Positions 1-6,383 of a DNA stretch of 13,386 nt are shown here, piece after piece. Numbering within the stretch: the stretch's first letter is position 1; each line of letters opens with the position of its first letter. Both the position numbers and the translations under genes were made by a program. Location of the stretch: NCBI GenBank assembly GCA_028284105.1, contig JANQSK010001152.1:1-13386 (forward strand), read 5' to 3'. The notes below the pieces were generated by a model, which worked only from the letters and a program-made list of their open reading frames with translations, did not search any database and had not been told where the DNA came from. This stretch comes from Anaerolineae bacterium. GTDB taxonomy: Bacteria > Chloroflexota > Anaerolineae > Promineifilales > Promineifilaceae.

Positions 1-1
1 C

Positions 2-730
2 ACAGCGGGTACAACGCATACGGGTGCTGTTGATCCGTTGCCAGACATTGGTCGAGTGACCAAAGCCAATAACGTCTGGTTTCATGTGGATGGCGCCTAT
101 GGTGCCTCCTTTATTCTTTGCGACGAGGGTAAAAAGGTGCTCGCCGGACTTGAGCTGTCCGATTCGATGATTTTAGACCCACACAAGGGGATGTTTATGC
201 CATGGGGGACCGGGATAGTGCTGGTGAAGGATCGAGTACATCTTTATAGAGCGCATCACGATAGTGCCTCCTATATGCAGGATGCACTCGATACGATTGA
301 GGAGTTTTCTCCTGCGGATTTATCCCCTGAGCTATCAAAACATTTTCGTGGATTACGTATGTGGTTGCCGTTCAAACTATTTGGTGTGGCCCCGTTTCGA
401 GCGGCATTGGCTGAAAAAATCGAGCTGGCACGCTACTTTTATCACCGCATTCAAGCGTTTGATGGCTTTGAAGTGGGAGGATATCCCGATCTTTCAATTG
501 TGACCTATCGCTATATTCCAAAACGGGGAGATGCCAACACGTTTAATCAAAAGCTATTGCAGTCTATTTTGGAAAACGGCCGTATTTTTATTAGCTCCAC
601 ACAACTCGATGGCAACTTCGTTCTGCGTTTAGTTGTTCTCAATTTTAAGACCCATTTAGAAGAGGTGGATGCTGCCATTCAGGTCATCGTTGAAACGGCT
701 CGGAAATTAGCGGTTGAGTGGGATTCATGA
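2..730 (+). CDS. Group II PLP-dependent (aromatic-L-amino-acid-type) decarboxylase, C-terminal part
   Basis: This is the 3' part of a cytoplasmic pyridoxal-5'-phosphate enzyme that decarboxylates an amino acid to an amine; the substrate cannot be read from the sequence. The frame is open from base 2, so the gene begins upstream of the window. About 242 residues are visible, roughly half of the 470-500 usual in the family. Family motifs appear in order: TAGTTHTGAVDPL at the very start, HVDGAYG (the Asp that contacts the PLP ring nitrogen), and DPHKG, whose Lys (codon 185-187) is the expected Schiff-base lysine. Then come LSKHFRGLRMWLPFKLFG and, near the end, NGRIFISSTQLDGNFVLRLVV. A class III aminotransferase follows on the same strand after a 162-bp gap, so the two may share an amino acid or amine pathway (inference). 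It carries one copy of the dispersed palindrome at 575-583, read as Asn-Gly-Arg. The family call is secure; the substrate is not. Confidence 0.9.
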   Translation, partial: TAGTTHTGAVDPLPDIGRVTKANNVWFHVDGAYGASFILCDEGKKVLAGLELSDSMILDPHKGMFMPWGTGIVLVKDRVHLYRAHHDSASYMQDALDTIEEFSPADLSPELSKHFRGLRMWLPFKLFGVAPFRAALAEKIELARYFYHRIQAFDGFEVGGYPDLSIVTYRYIPKRGDANTFNQKLLQSILENGRIFISSTQLDGNFVLRLVVLNFKTHLEEVDAAIQVIVETARKLAVEWDS

Positions 731-833
731 TTAGGTAGGAGCTGCGTAAATAATTGATTCAGTGATAATTTCGCTAAAATGCTACTGATCCTATATGTAG
801 AGTTGGTAATTTCTGGCGAAACAATGGCTAGCT

Positions 834-862
834 TTGACTGAGACCTGTCACAATGCTAAACT
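834..862 (+). promoter_or_regulatory. Possible sigma70-type promoter for the aminotransferase gene
   Basis: TTGACT (834-839) and TAAACT (857-862) are separated by 17 bp. They match the -35 consensus at 5 of 6 positions and the -10 consensus at 4 of 6. A transcript starting about 7 nt downstream would have a leader of about 24 nt containing the ribosome binding site at 881-885. This is a motif match only. The rest of the 731-892 gap shows nothing clear; a weak interrupted dyad around 756-790 is not convincing as a terminator for the upstream gene. Confidence 0.35.
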
Positions 863-880
863 GACGCTCCACATCAATTG

Positions 881-885
881 AAGGA
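881..885 (+). promoter_or_regulatory. Shine-Dalgarno site deciding the aminotransferase start
   Basis: AAGGA ends 7 nt before the ATG at 893. The longer frame would start at a TTG at 878, which lies just upstream of this site and cannot use it, so ATG 893 is preferred. Confidence 0.65.
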
Positions 886-892
886 AAAAGAC

Positions 893-2203
893 ATGTTTAA
901 ACACGGCCAAAAATCAAAAGCGTTTTTTACACGGGCAATGGAAGTGACACCTTTTGGAGTGAGTTCCAACTATCGATATTATGGTGAAGATACGCCTGTA
1001 ATTGCAGACGCCAAAGGGGGCTATCTCTATGATTTTGATGGAAATCGATTTATTGATTATCGTCTAGGTTGGGGACCAGTGCTTGTTGGGCATGCGGATG
1101 AATTTGTGAATGATCGCGTCAAAGAAGCGATTGATCACGGGGTGAGCTTTGCTGGCACACAGCGGTATGAGGTTAGCGTTTGTGAACGCATCATTGATTT
1201 GTGTCCAGGTGTTGAAATGGTACGACTTGCCAACACAGGCACTGAATGTACGATGCACGCCATTCGTTTGGCCCGTGGCTACACGGGGCGTGATGTCATT
1301 CTCAAGTTCGAAGGCTCTTATCACGGTGCACACGATAGCGTGATGTGGTCAACGCAAGGGGCAAGCTTAGATGATGTGGGGGATCGGAAACGGCCGTTGC
1401 CCGTCAAAAACAGCCTTGGCATACCAAAGGCTATGGATGATCTCATTGTACTTTGTCCGTGGAATGATGAAGAGGTGTTGGGGGATATTTTAGCAGAAAG
1501 AGGCGAGGACATTGCCGCTATTATTGTTGAGCCGATTTTAGGAAACGCCAATGCACTGACGCCACCCGTTAGCTATCTTCAATTTTTACGTGATCAGTGT
1601 GATCAATATGGCATCGTTTTGATTTTTGATGAAGTCAAAACAGGATTCCGAATTGCACCCGGAGGTGCTCGAGAATATTTTGGGGTTATTCCCGATCTTT
1701 CAACCTATGCCAAAGCGATGGGAAATGGGTATCCCGTGGCCGCCTTTGGGGGCAAAAAAGAGCTTATGATGAATCTGACCTATGGCAAAGTGTTCCAAGG
1801 TGGCACCTATACCGGAAACGTGGTTTCGACAGCGGCGGCGGATGCTACATTGGAATTGATTCAATCTGGTGACCTGTTTAAACAAATTGAACAAATTGGA
1901 ACTATCTTGCAGGATGGCATCCGTGAAATTTGTCAGCGCCACGACATACCAGCATATATCAATGGTGCGCCGGGGATGTTTGGAGTGAGTTTTGCCGAGA
2001 AACGGCCACAGGATTGGCGGGAACTTATGGCTAATTGTGACTGGGAATTTGCCGAAAAAGTGTATGCTCATCTGTTGGCCAACGGCATTATGCCAGAAGC
2101 GGGGGGTGTTGAACCTTTCTTTATTTGCGGGGCTCACTCTACGTCTGATGCCGAAGAAACCTTGCAGCGATTTGAAGAAGGGGTCATCCAGGCCAAAGCG
2201 TGA
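893..2203 (+). CDS. Class III PLP-dependent aminotransferase, glutamate-1-semialdehyde aminomutase-like
   Basis: A cytoplasmic PLP enzyme of fold type I that moves an amino group between a substrate and PLP. From ATG 893 the protein has 436 residues, the normal length for the family. It shows the N-terminal YLYDFDGNRFIDY, then NTGTECTMHAIRLARGYTGR (about residues 114-133; compare NSGTEATM in HemL), FEGSYHG, FDEVKTGFR (Asp246 for the pyridine nitrogen) and YAKAMGNGYPVAAFGG, where Lys274 is the expected Schiff-base lysine. It resembles HemL, but it has Cys after TGTE, has AKAMGNG where HemL usually has GKIIGGG, and its loops differ. No other haem gene is near, so I do not call it hemL; a paralogue acting on an amine or another amino acid is more likely. 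It follows a PLP decarboxylase in the same direction, but the 162-bp gap and a possible promoter suggest separate initiation. The palindrome at 1389-1398 is read as Arg-Pro. Confidence 0.88.
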   Translation: MFKHGQKSKAFFTRAMEVTPFGVSSNYRYYGEDTPVIADAKGGYLYDFDGNRFIDYRLGWGPVLVGHADEFVNDRVKEAIDHGVSFAGTQRYEVSVCERIIDLCPGVEMVRLANTGTECTMHAIRLARGYTGRDVILKFEGSYHGAHDSVMWSTQGASLDDVGDRKRPLPVKNSLGIPKAMDDLIVLCPWNDEEVLGDILAERGEDIAAIIVEPILGNANALTPPVSYLQFLRDQCDQYGIVLIFDEVKTGFRIAPGGAREYFGVIPDLSTYAKAMGNGYPVAAFGGKKELMMNLTYGKVFQGGTYTGNVVSTAAADATLELIQSGDLFKQIEQIGTILQDGIREICQRHDIPAYINGAPGMFGVSFAEKRPQDWRELMANCDWEFAEKVYAHLLANGIMPEAGGVEPFFICGAHSTSDAEETLQRFEEGVIQAKA

Positions 2204-2279
2204 TTTTCACAATTAAAACAGCTCCAAACCTGTTCTGTAACTTCTGGGGTTTAATCAAGGCTGATTGAGAACCACAGGG

Positions 2280-2285
2280 TATAAT
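2280..2285 (+). promoter_or_regulatory. Perfect -10 hexamer next to the ABC exporter start (leaderless candidate)
   Basis: TATAAT ends 7 nt before the ATG at 2293, so a transcript initiated from it would start at or beside the start codon. No -35 hexamer is seen at 16-18 bp spacing, and no Shine-Dalgarno sequence precedes the ATG. This is the arrangement expected for a leaderless mRNA. The rest of the 2204-2292 gap holds no clear terminator. Confidence 0.45.
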
Positions 2286-2292
2286 TTCCCTT

Positions 2293-4038
2293 ATGATTCG
2301 ACAATTCTTTGCATACTATCAACCTTATAGAGGGTTGTTTGTGCTTGACTTTGGTTGTGCTGTTATTGTGGGCATGCTGGAGCTGGCATTTCCCCTCGCC
2401 GTTAATCAATTTATCGATAATTTGTTGCCAAGTCAAAATTGGCCGCTGATTATCTTAGCAACGGCCGTTCTTTTAGCCATCTATGCGTTAAACACCGGAT
2501 TGCAATACATCGTGACCTATTGGGGCCACATGTTGGGCATCAATATTGAGACCGATATGCGGACCAAGCTGTTTGACCACATTCAAAAGCTGACCTTTCG
2601 CTACTTTGACAATACCAAAACGGGTCACCTCATTGCACGCATCACAACCGACCTGCAAGACATAGGGGAGATGGCTCACCATGGCCCAGAAGATTTATTT
2701 ATCGCAATTATGACCCTGATTGGGGCGTTTGTTTTGATGGCAACGATTCATTGGGAGCTAGCTTTGCTTACCTTCTTGGTTGTGCCAGCTATTTTGTGGG
2801 TCGCCGTTTATTACAGCAGCAAGATGACCCTGACCTTTCGACGTCTGTTCCGCACGATTGGCCGCTTTAATGCCCGAATTGAAGATGCGCTTGGTGGGAT
2901 TCGCGTCGTCAAAGCATTTGCCAACGAAAATCACGAACGTCAACTGTTTGCGGCAAACAACGGGGATTATCGAGCCACCAAACTGGTCGCATATAAAAAT
3001 ATGGCCAAAGGATTGTCTTTGAGCTATATGCTGATGCGGTTTGTCATCCTGTTTGTAATGGTGGCAGGCACTTGGTATGTCATTGGGGGAGAACTCAGCA
3101 ACGGAGAGTTTGTGGCGTATCTCTTGTTGACGAACGTCTTTTTCCGTCCCATTGAGAAAATTAACTCAGTTATTGAAAGCTATCCGCGGGGCATTGCTGG
3201 CTTTAAGCAATATTTAGAAATTCTCAATACAGATCCTGACTTTGAAGATGCGCCAGATGCGGTTGCTGTTGAGCATCTCAACGGCGATATTCACTTTGAT
3301 GATGTAACGTTTGGGTACGAGGATAACAAAGCGGTGTTGCAGCATATTGCCTTGGTTATACAAGCAGGCGAGACAGTTGCTTTTGTGGGCTCGTCCGGAG
3401 CCGGTAAGACAACGCTTTGTAGTTTGATTCCTCGATTCTATGATGTGGATAGTGGGCGAATAACAATCGATGGGATGGATATTCGCCAAATGACGCGTGC
3501 CTCGCTAAGACGACAAATTGGGATTGTTCAGCAGGATGTGTTCCTGTTTTCTGGCTCCATTGGCGAGAATATTGCCTACGGCAAACTCAATGCGAGTGAA
3601 GAAGAAATTTGGGAAGCGGCGCGACGTGCTCAGCTGGATGAATTTATTCGTGGCTTGCCTGATCAGCTTCAAACGATTATTGGGGAACGGGGTGTAAAGC
3701 TCTCCGGTGGTCAAAAACAACGTTTAGCAATTGCGCGTATGTTCCTCAAAAATCCGCCCATTTTGATTCTTGATGAAGCGACGTCTGCATTGGATACGGC
3801 TACGGAAGTGGCCATTCAGCAAGCCCTAGTTGAGCTATCGCGAGGACGCACAACGCTGGTGATTGCGCATCGCTTAGCCACTATTAAAAATGCAGATCGC
3901 ATTGTGGTTGTGAGCGAAGACGGTATTGCTGAACAAGGCAAGCATGAAGAACTTATTGCAGCGGGTGGTATTTATAGTGATTTGCACAAGGCGCAGTTTG
4001 GCTTTTATGGCAACGGCCGTATGCACAATCCAAACTAA
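2293..4038 (+). CDS. ABC transporter, half-size exporter (permease fused to ATPase)
   Basis: A membrane exporter half of the MsbA/BmrA type that works as a dimer and drives efflux with ATP; the substrate is unknown. The 581 residues are standard for a half transporter. Residues 1 to about 310 form the six-helix transmembrane domain, with hydrophobic stretches near 15-40, 52-75, 135-180 and 245-290. The nucleotide-binding domain follows: Walker A GSSGAGKTT (366-374, Lys372), Q-loop IVQQD (about 411-415), signature LSGGQ (470-474), Walker B ILILDE with catalytic Glu495, D-loop SALD, and H-loop His526. All catalytic elements are intact. The start is ATG 2293, with no ribosome binding site but a TATAAT 7 nt upstream. 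No partner half-transporter gene is adjacent, which favours a homodimer (inference). It carries palindrome copies at 2460-2469 (read Thr-Ala-Val) and 4012-4020 (read Asn-Gly-Arg, close to the C-terminus). Confidence 0.93.
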   Translation: MIRQFFAYYQPYRGLFVLDFGCAVIVGMLELAFPLAVNQFIDNLLPSQNWPLIILATAVLLAIYALNTGLQYIVTYWGHMLGINIETDMRTKLFDHIQKLTFRYFDNTKTGHLIARITTDLQDIGEMAHHGPEDLFIAIMTLIGAFVLMATIHWELALLTFLVVPAILWVAVYYSSKMTLTFRRLFRTIGRFNARIEDALGGIRVVKAFANENHERQLFAANNGDYRATKLVAYKNMAKGLSLSYMLMRFVILFVMVAGTWYVIGGELSNGEFVAYLLLTNVFFRPIEKINSVIESYPRGIAGFKQYLEILNTDPDFEDAPDAVAVEHLNGDIHFDDVTFGYEDNKAVLQHIALVIQAGETVAFVGSSGAGKTTLCSLIPRFYDVDSGRITIDGMDIRQMTRASLRRQIGIVQQDVFLFSGSIGENIAYGKLNASEEEIWEAARRAQLDEFIRGLPDQLQTIIGERGVKLSGGQKQRLAIARMFLKNPPILILDEATSALDTATEVAIQQALVELSRGRTTLVIAHRLATIKNADRIVVVSEDGIAEQGKHEELIAAGGIYSDLHKAQFGFYGNGRMHNPN

Positions 4039-4070
4039 AGCAATCTAATCACTTTATTGATGGGGCTAAC

Positions 4071-4096
4071 GTGTCGGAAACGGCCGTTTCTGACGT
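4071..4096 (+). terminator. Hairpin built on the AACGGCCGTT palindrome, possible terminator of the ABC gene
   Basis: The dyad is centred between 4083 and 4084. It pairs without a break for 13 positions outward, counting three G-U wobbles, beginning about 32 nt after the ABC stop codon. The core GAAACGGCCGTTTC is fully self-complementary, so an RNA hairpin would have only a minimal GGCC loop. A weak TTTAAT follows rather than a strong T-run. Termination is therefore possible but unproven, and the element may equally be one of the dispersed palindromes in an intergenic context. Confidence 0.4.
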
Positions 4097-4146
4097 TTAA
4101 TAGGTATCTGTTGGTTGGCAAACGTCTGTCAATACGGCCGTTTGCC
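4092..4146 (+). promoter_or_regulatory. Alternative stems upstream of the lipoprotein gene (attenuator-like)
   Basis: Two perfect stems share bases. GACGTTT (4092-4098) pairs with AAACGTC (4120-4126). GGCAAACG (4117-4124) pairs with CGTTTGCC (4139-4146), enclosing a 14-nt loop that contains another palindrome core (4135-4140). The first stem also competes with the 4071-4096 hairpin. The last stem ends 8 nt before the AAAGGAG site, so the choice of fold could affect translation. The pairings are visible; any regulatory role is inference. Confidence 0.3.
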
Positions 4147-4154
4147 CTAGTCAT

Positions 4155-4161
4155 AAAGGAG
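4155..4161 (+). promoter_or_regulatory. Strong Shine-Dalgarno site deciding the lipoprotein start
   Basis: AAAGGAG followed by TGAT matches the 16S anti-Shine-Dalgarno well. It overlaps a GTG at 4161 and so cannot serve it. The in-frame GTG at 4167 lies 5 nt downstream and is the better start. Confidence 0.65.
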
Positions 4162-4166
4162 TGATT

Positions 4167-4814
4167 GTGAATCATAAAAGAGTGCCTCAACGGTCTACTG
4201 AAGATGGAGGAATCCCTTCAAAAGTGGGACGACGACAATTTATTCGTTCAGTGGCCTTGGCAGGTGTCGGAGCCGCCGCTTTGGCATCAGGGTGTCAAAA
4301 TCAATCGGAACCATCATTAGAAAACATATCAAAATCAACCGATCAGGATCATCTGTTTGTCGTCAAGCTCTTTGACCAAAGAAGGCATCCTGCCTCTTGG
4401 GTTGAATCCCAAATTAGTGATTACATCATCGAGAATAACAAAGCGCAAAAGCCTCAAATTAATTTAAAGTATTTAGGACGAAATGAAGCCGGCGTCATGC
4501 TGATTGTTCAAATTGAGGATGATATTACGTTAAGGCAGTTCTCCAACTTTGTAGGCAACCGAATTACGGGAAAAATTAACAATTTGCCCACTCAAATGGA
4601 AACTTATGAGGCGGATAATGGTGATATTTTGCCTGTTTCATTGGATGTCACTGAAATACCTATGGGTGCTGCTGCCAGATGGGCTACCAGTTCGGTTTCA
4701 GGTGCTATCGAGGGGTTTATCCCAGAGAAACCTTATTCCTTTTCGCTACAATCAAACGATTATTTGATTGGCAATTTGCAAGGGGGTGTAGGCGGAATGG
4801 GTGGCGAACCGTAA
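4167..4814 (+). CDS. Tat-dependent lipoprotein of unknown function
   Basis: The protein has 215 residues from GTG 4167, chosen because AAAGGAG sits 5 nt upstream. The N-terminus has a twin-arginine motif, GRRQFIR (Arg22-Arg23), then a hydrophobic stretch rich in Ala, Val and Gly, and the lipobox-like ASGC with Cys43. It should therefore be exported folded by Tat and anchored by lipid on the outer face of the membrane. The mature part begins with a polar linker (QNQSEPSLENISKST), followed by mixed alpha/beta sequence such as HLFVVKLFDQ, ASWVESQISDYI and GVMLIVQIEDDI. It ends in a Gly-rich tail, GGVGGMGGEP. I recognise no domain in the mature region and no cofactor motif; Tat use hints at folding before export. 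It converges on a secreted-protein gene. Unlike most neighbours it contains no AACGGCCGTT copy, although its two flanking gaps hold four. Confidence 0.72.
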   Translation: MNHKRVPQRSTEDGGIPSKVGRRQFIRSVALAGVGAAALASGCQNQSEPSLENISKSTDQDHLFVVKLFDQRRHPASWVESQISDYIIENNKAQKPQINLKYLGRNEAGVMLIVQIEDDITLRQFSNFVGNRITGKINNLPTQMETYEADNGDILPVSLDVTEIPMGAAARWATSSVSGAIEGFIPEKPYSFSLQSNDYLIGNLQGGVGGMGGEP

Positions 4815-4844
4815 ATCGAATAATTTGATGTAGCGTAGGATGAT

Positions 4845-4890
4845 AAACGGCCGTTTCCTTTTTTATGAAGCTTTTGGGAAACGGCCGTTT
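4845..4890. terminator. Bidirectional terminator-like hairpin between convergent genes
   Basis: AAACGGCCGTTTCC (4845-4858) and its exact reverse complement (4877-4890) form a 14-bp stem around an 18-nt AT-rich loop that contains AAGCTT. It lies between the stop of the Tat lipoprotein gene (4814) and the stop of the minus-strand gene (4908), as expected for a shared terminator. Short T-runs follow the stem on each strand: TTTTATG on plus, TTTATC on minus. Each arm is itself a copy of the dispersed palindrome, so each arm could also fold alone. Confidence 0.65.
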
Positions 4891-4907
4891 TATGAATTAG
4901 TTAAGAC

Positions 4908-6086
4908 TCATGGAGATGTAATAAGGGGCAAATATTCGAAATTTGAAGGCGTCGGTGAAGGAGTATCTGTTAGAGGTCCAGGACCATTTATTTGGAATGT
5001 CATTGCAAGCATGTTCACCATGCCAGCTGCTTCAAGTCCAACGTTGCCTAATCCCGCTAAATCTTGGCTGTCTCCAGATTCTATCTGAAGGCAAATCCAT
5101 TCATCATGATATGAAATATGAGCTTGCATTTGAAAATTGTCCCATCCTAAACCTGAATATCCTTGCAAAGGATAATTCGAGGGATTGCTTCCTGGCTCAG
5201 TCGGTCCAACCCCTTTTGCATTGGGATGCAAAGCTAATGAGGGAACCTTATTCGGATCTCCGAATGCAATTTCATCTGCGGGAGGGGGTACTCCATCACC
5301 TGTAGCAAACCAAATGGCAACACTCCGCTGCCGAAATTGATTGTTTTCAGAGTCCCAAGGGTCTATACCTGCTACAAACTGAGTGATCTGTGCTTTCCTT
5401 TCAAGATAATGCAATGGCTCGATTTCCACACATTTAACCTCTGAATGAGGACCTCGTGGTGGATCCCACCTTCTAAAAAAAGAGTCTTGGCCTTCAAGAA
5501 CAATAATTTCAGTCGTATCATAGTCATAGTAGGGGTATGTTTCATAAACAGCCCAAATACCCACCCCGAAATTCTGATGATTCCCAGTGGGTTCTAGACT
5601 GTGCTCATGATCTGAAATTGTGTAAACGTGCTGTCCAGCTTGGACATAAGCAGAAATATCAGCTGATTCATGAATTTGTTTTGAACCACTACAGCACCAA
5701 GGTGATTGTTCGTATTGATTTGAGGCGATCACGATCGTGGCTGTTCCCCCATCAACCTGAAGTTGGACCCCATCTGAGTCAAATGAATCAGAACGACCCG
5801 TCCAAATCAAACGAGCTTCCACGATGTTTGCGTCGACGGGAATATCGAGAATAATCTCACCACTCCCTGTCCATTCTCCAGTGGCTGGATTTCCACGAGT
5901 GCCAACGCCACCAGTTGCAAGACCGTAATTACCTATCCCTTGAAAAGCAATTTGAAAATCATTGTCAGCAGAGATAGTTGGTGGATTGTGTGTTTGCAAG
6001 GATGTTAAAAATAGAACAGTACCGAATAGGCAAACAACAATTACCCATCGGATAAAAAAATTAAATATTTTACTGTGATTGGTCAT
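4908..6086 (-). CDS. Secreted protein with YLPL-type C-terminal tail
   Basis: The protein has 392 residues from ATG 6086. The frame stays open to 6122, but AGAAGGGG just upstream and an ideal signal sequence from residue 1 favour 6086. A basic N-terminus (MTNHSKIFNFFIRW) leads into a hydrophobic segment, about residues 12-30. The exported part looks like a beta-sandwich: GSGEIILDIPVDANIVEARLIW, then a paired-cysteine SPWCCSG, then SADISAYVQAGQHVYTIS. This pattern recurs in bacterial and archaeal surface proteins of the DUF3344 or choice-of-anchor kind; the assignment is tentative. The C-terminus is a TPSPTPS linker followed by NFEYLPLITSP, like the YLPL tails on many Chloroflexota exoproteins. 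No enzyme motif is visible. The gene has no AACGGCCGTT copy over 1.2 kb, though the expected number is small. It shares a terminator with the convergent lipoprotein gene. Function unknown; likely cell surface or extracellular. Confidence 0.8.
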   Translation of the reverse strand: MTNHSKIFNFFIRWVIVVCLFGTVLFLTSLQTHNPPTISADNDFQIAFQGIGNYGLATGGVGTRGNPATGEWTGSGEIILDIPVDANIVEARLIWTGRSDSFDSDGVQLQVDGGTATIVIASNQYEQSPWCCSGSKQIHESADISAYVQAGQHVYTISDHEHSLEPTGNHQNFGVGIWAVYETYPYYDYDTTEIIVLEGQDSFFRRWDPPRGPHSEVKCVEIEPLHYLERKAQITQFVAGIDPWDSENNQFRQRSVAIWFATGDGVPPPADEIAFGDPNKVPSLALHPNAKGVGPTEPGSNPSNYPLQGYSGLGWDNFQMQAHISYHDEWICLQIESGDSQDLAGLGNVGLEAAGMVNMLAMTFQINGPGPLTDTPSPTPSNFEYLPLITSP

Positions 6087-6106
6087 TTTCCCCTTCTCTT
6101 CCGTGT

Positions 6107-6157
6107 GGTGAAAAACCAACAATAATTTGAAAATCAGGCCAATTATTGGTTTTCACC
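6107..6157. repeat. Long imperfect inverted repeat upstream of the secreted-protein gene
   Basis: The left arm (6107-6127) and right arm (6141-6157, AATTATTGGTTTTCACC) pair over 17 bp, with two small bulges in the left arm and a loop of 13 nt. It lies 21-71 bases upstream of ATG 6086, so in the minus-strand transcript it could be a leader hairpin or, as DNA, an operator. A perfect TTGACA on the minus strand (6178-6173) lies just beyond it, but the hexamer at the matching -10 position, TGAAAA, is poor. Confidence 0.45.
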
Positions 6158-6261
6158 GAGTAGATCCCACATTGTCAAAACGCATTCATTCAAGATGTGC
6201 TGTGGGAACTACCTAAATCTGTGTAAAAATGAGTTTGTTTGAAATTGGAACTTCCGCCACG

Positions 6262-6277
6262 ATGATTGAACAATCAT
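6262..6277. promoter_or_regulatory. Operator-like dyad ATGATTG-AA-CAATCAT
   Basis: Two perfect 7-bp arms are separated by 2 bp, in the divergent gap between the secreted-protein gene (-) and the histidine kinase gene (+). The symmetry and size fit a dimeric regulator site; the LuxR-type regulator encoded at 12002 is one candidate, by position only. The remainder of 6158-6350 shows no gene, RNA or other clear element. Confidence 0.3.
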
Positions 6278-6350
6278 ATCATTGCTTCGTGTATTCGTCT
6301 CGAGAAGCAGGCTGTCGATAAGTGAAAAAGCCGTAGATAACTCTTTATTT

Positions 6351-6377
6351 TTGAAATTCAAGTGAAACAAATAAAAT
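6351..6377 (+). promoter_or_regulatory. Possible promoter of the signalling genes, nearly leaderless
   Basis: TTGAAA (6351-6356) and TAAAAT (6372-6377) each match consensus at 5 of 6 positions, but the spacer is 15 bp, shorter than ideal. TAAAAT ends 6 nt before ATG 6384 and there is no Shine-Dalgarno sequence, so the transcript would begin at or next to the start codon. Confidence 0.4.
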
Positions 6378-6383
6378 CATACT

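Noticed and set aside
878..892. TTG at 878 as the aminotransferase start
   Set aside because: It lies upstream of the AAGGA ribosome binding site that serves ATG 893.
1700..2137. Minus-strand open frame of 145 codons
   Set aside because: It is antisense to the intact aminotransferase, has no ribosome binding site, and its protein has no recognisable pattern.
4840..5305. Two plus-strand open frames in the secreted-protein region
   Set aside because: One runs through the terminator hairpin, and both overlap the minus-strand gene, which has a signal peptide, a linker and a plausible tail.
5537..5854. Plus-strand open frame of 105 codons
   Set aside because: Shadow of the minus-strand secreted-protein gene; composition is unlike a real protein.
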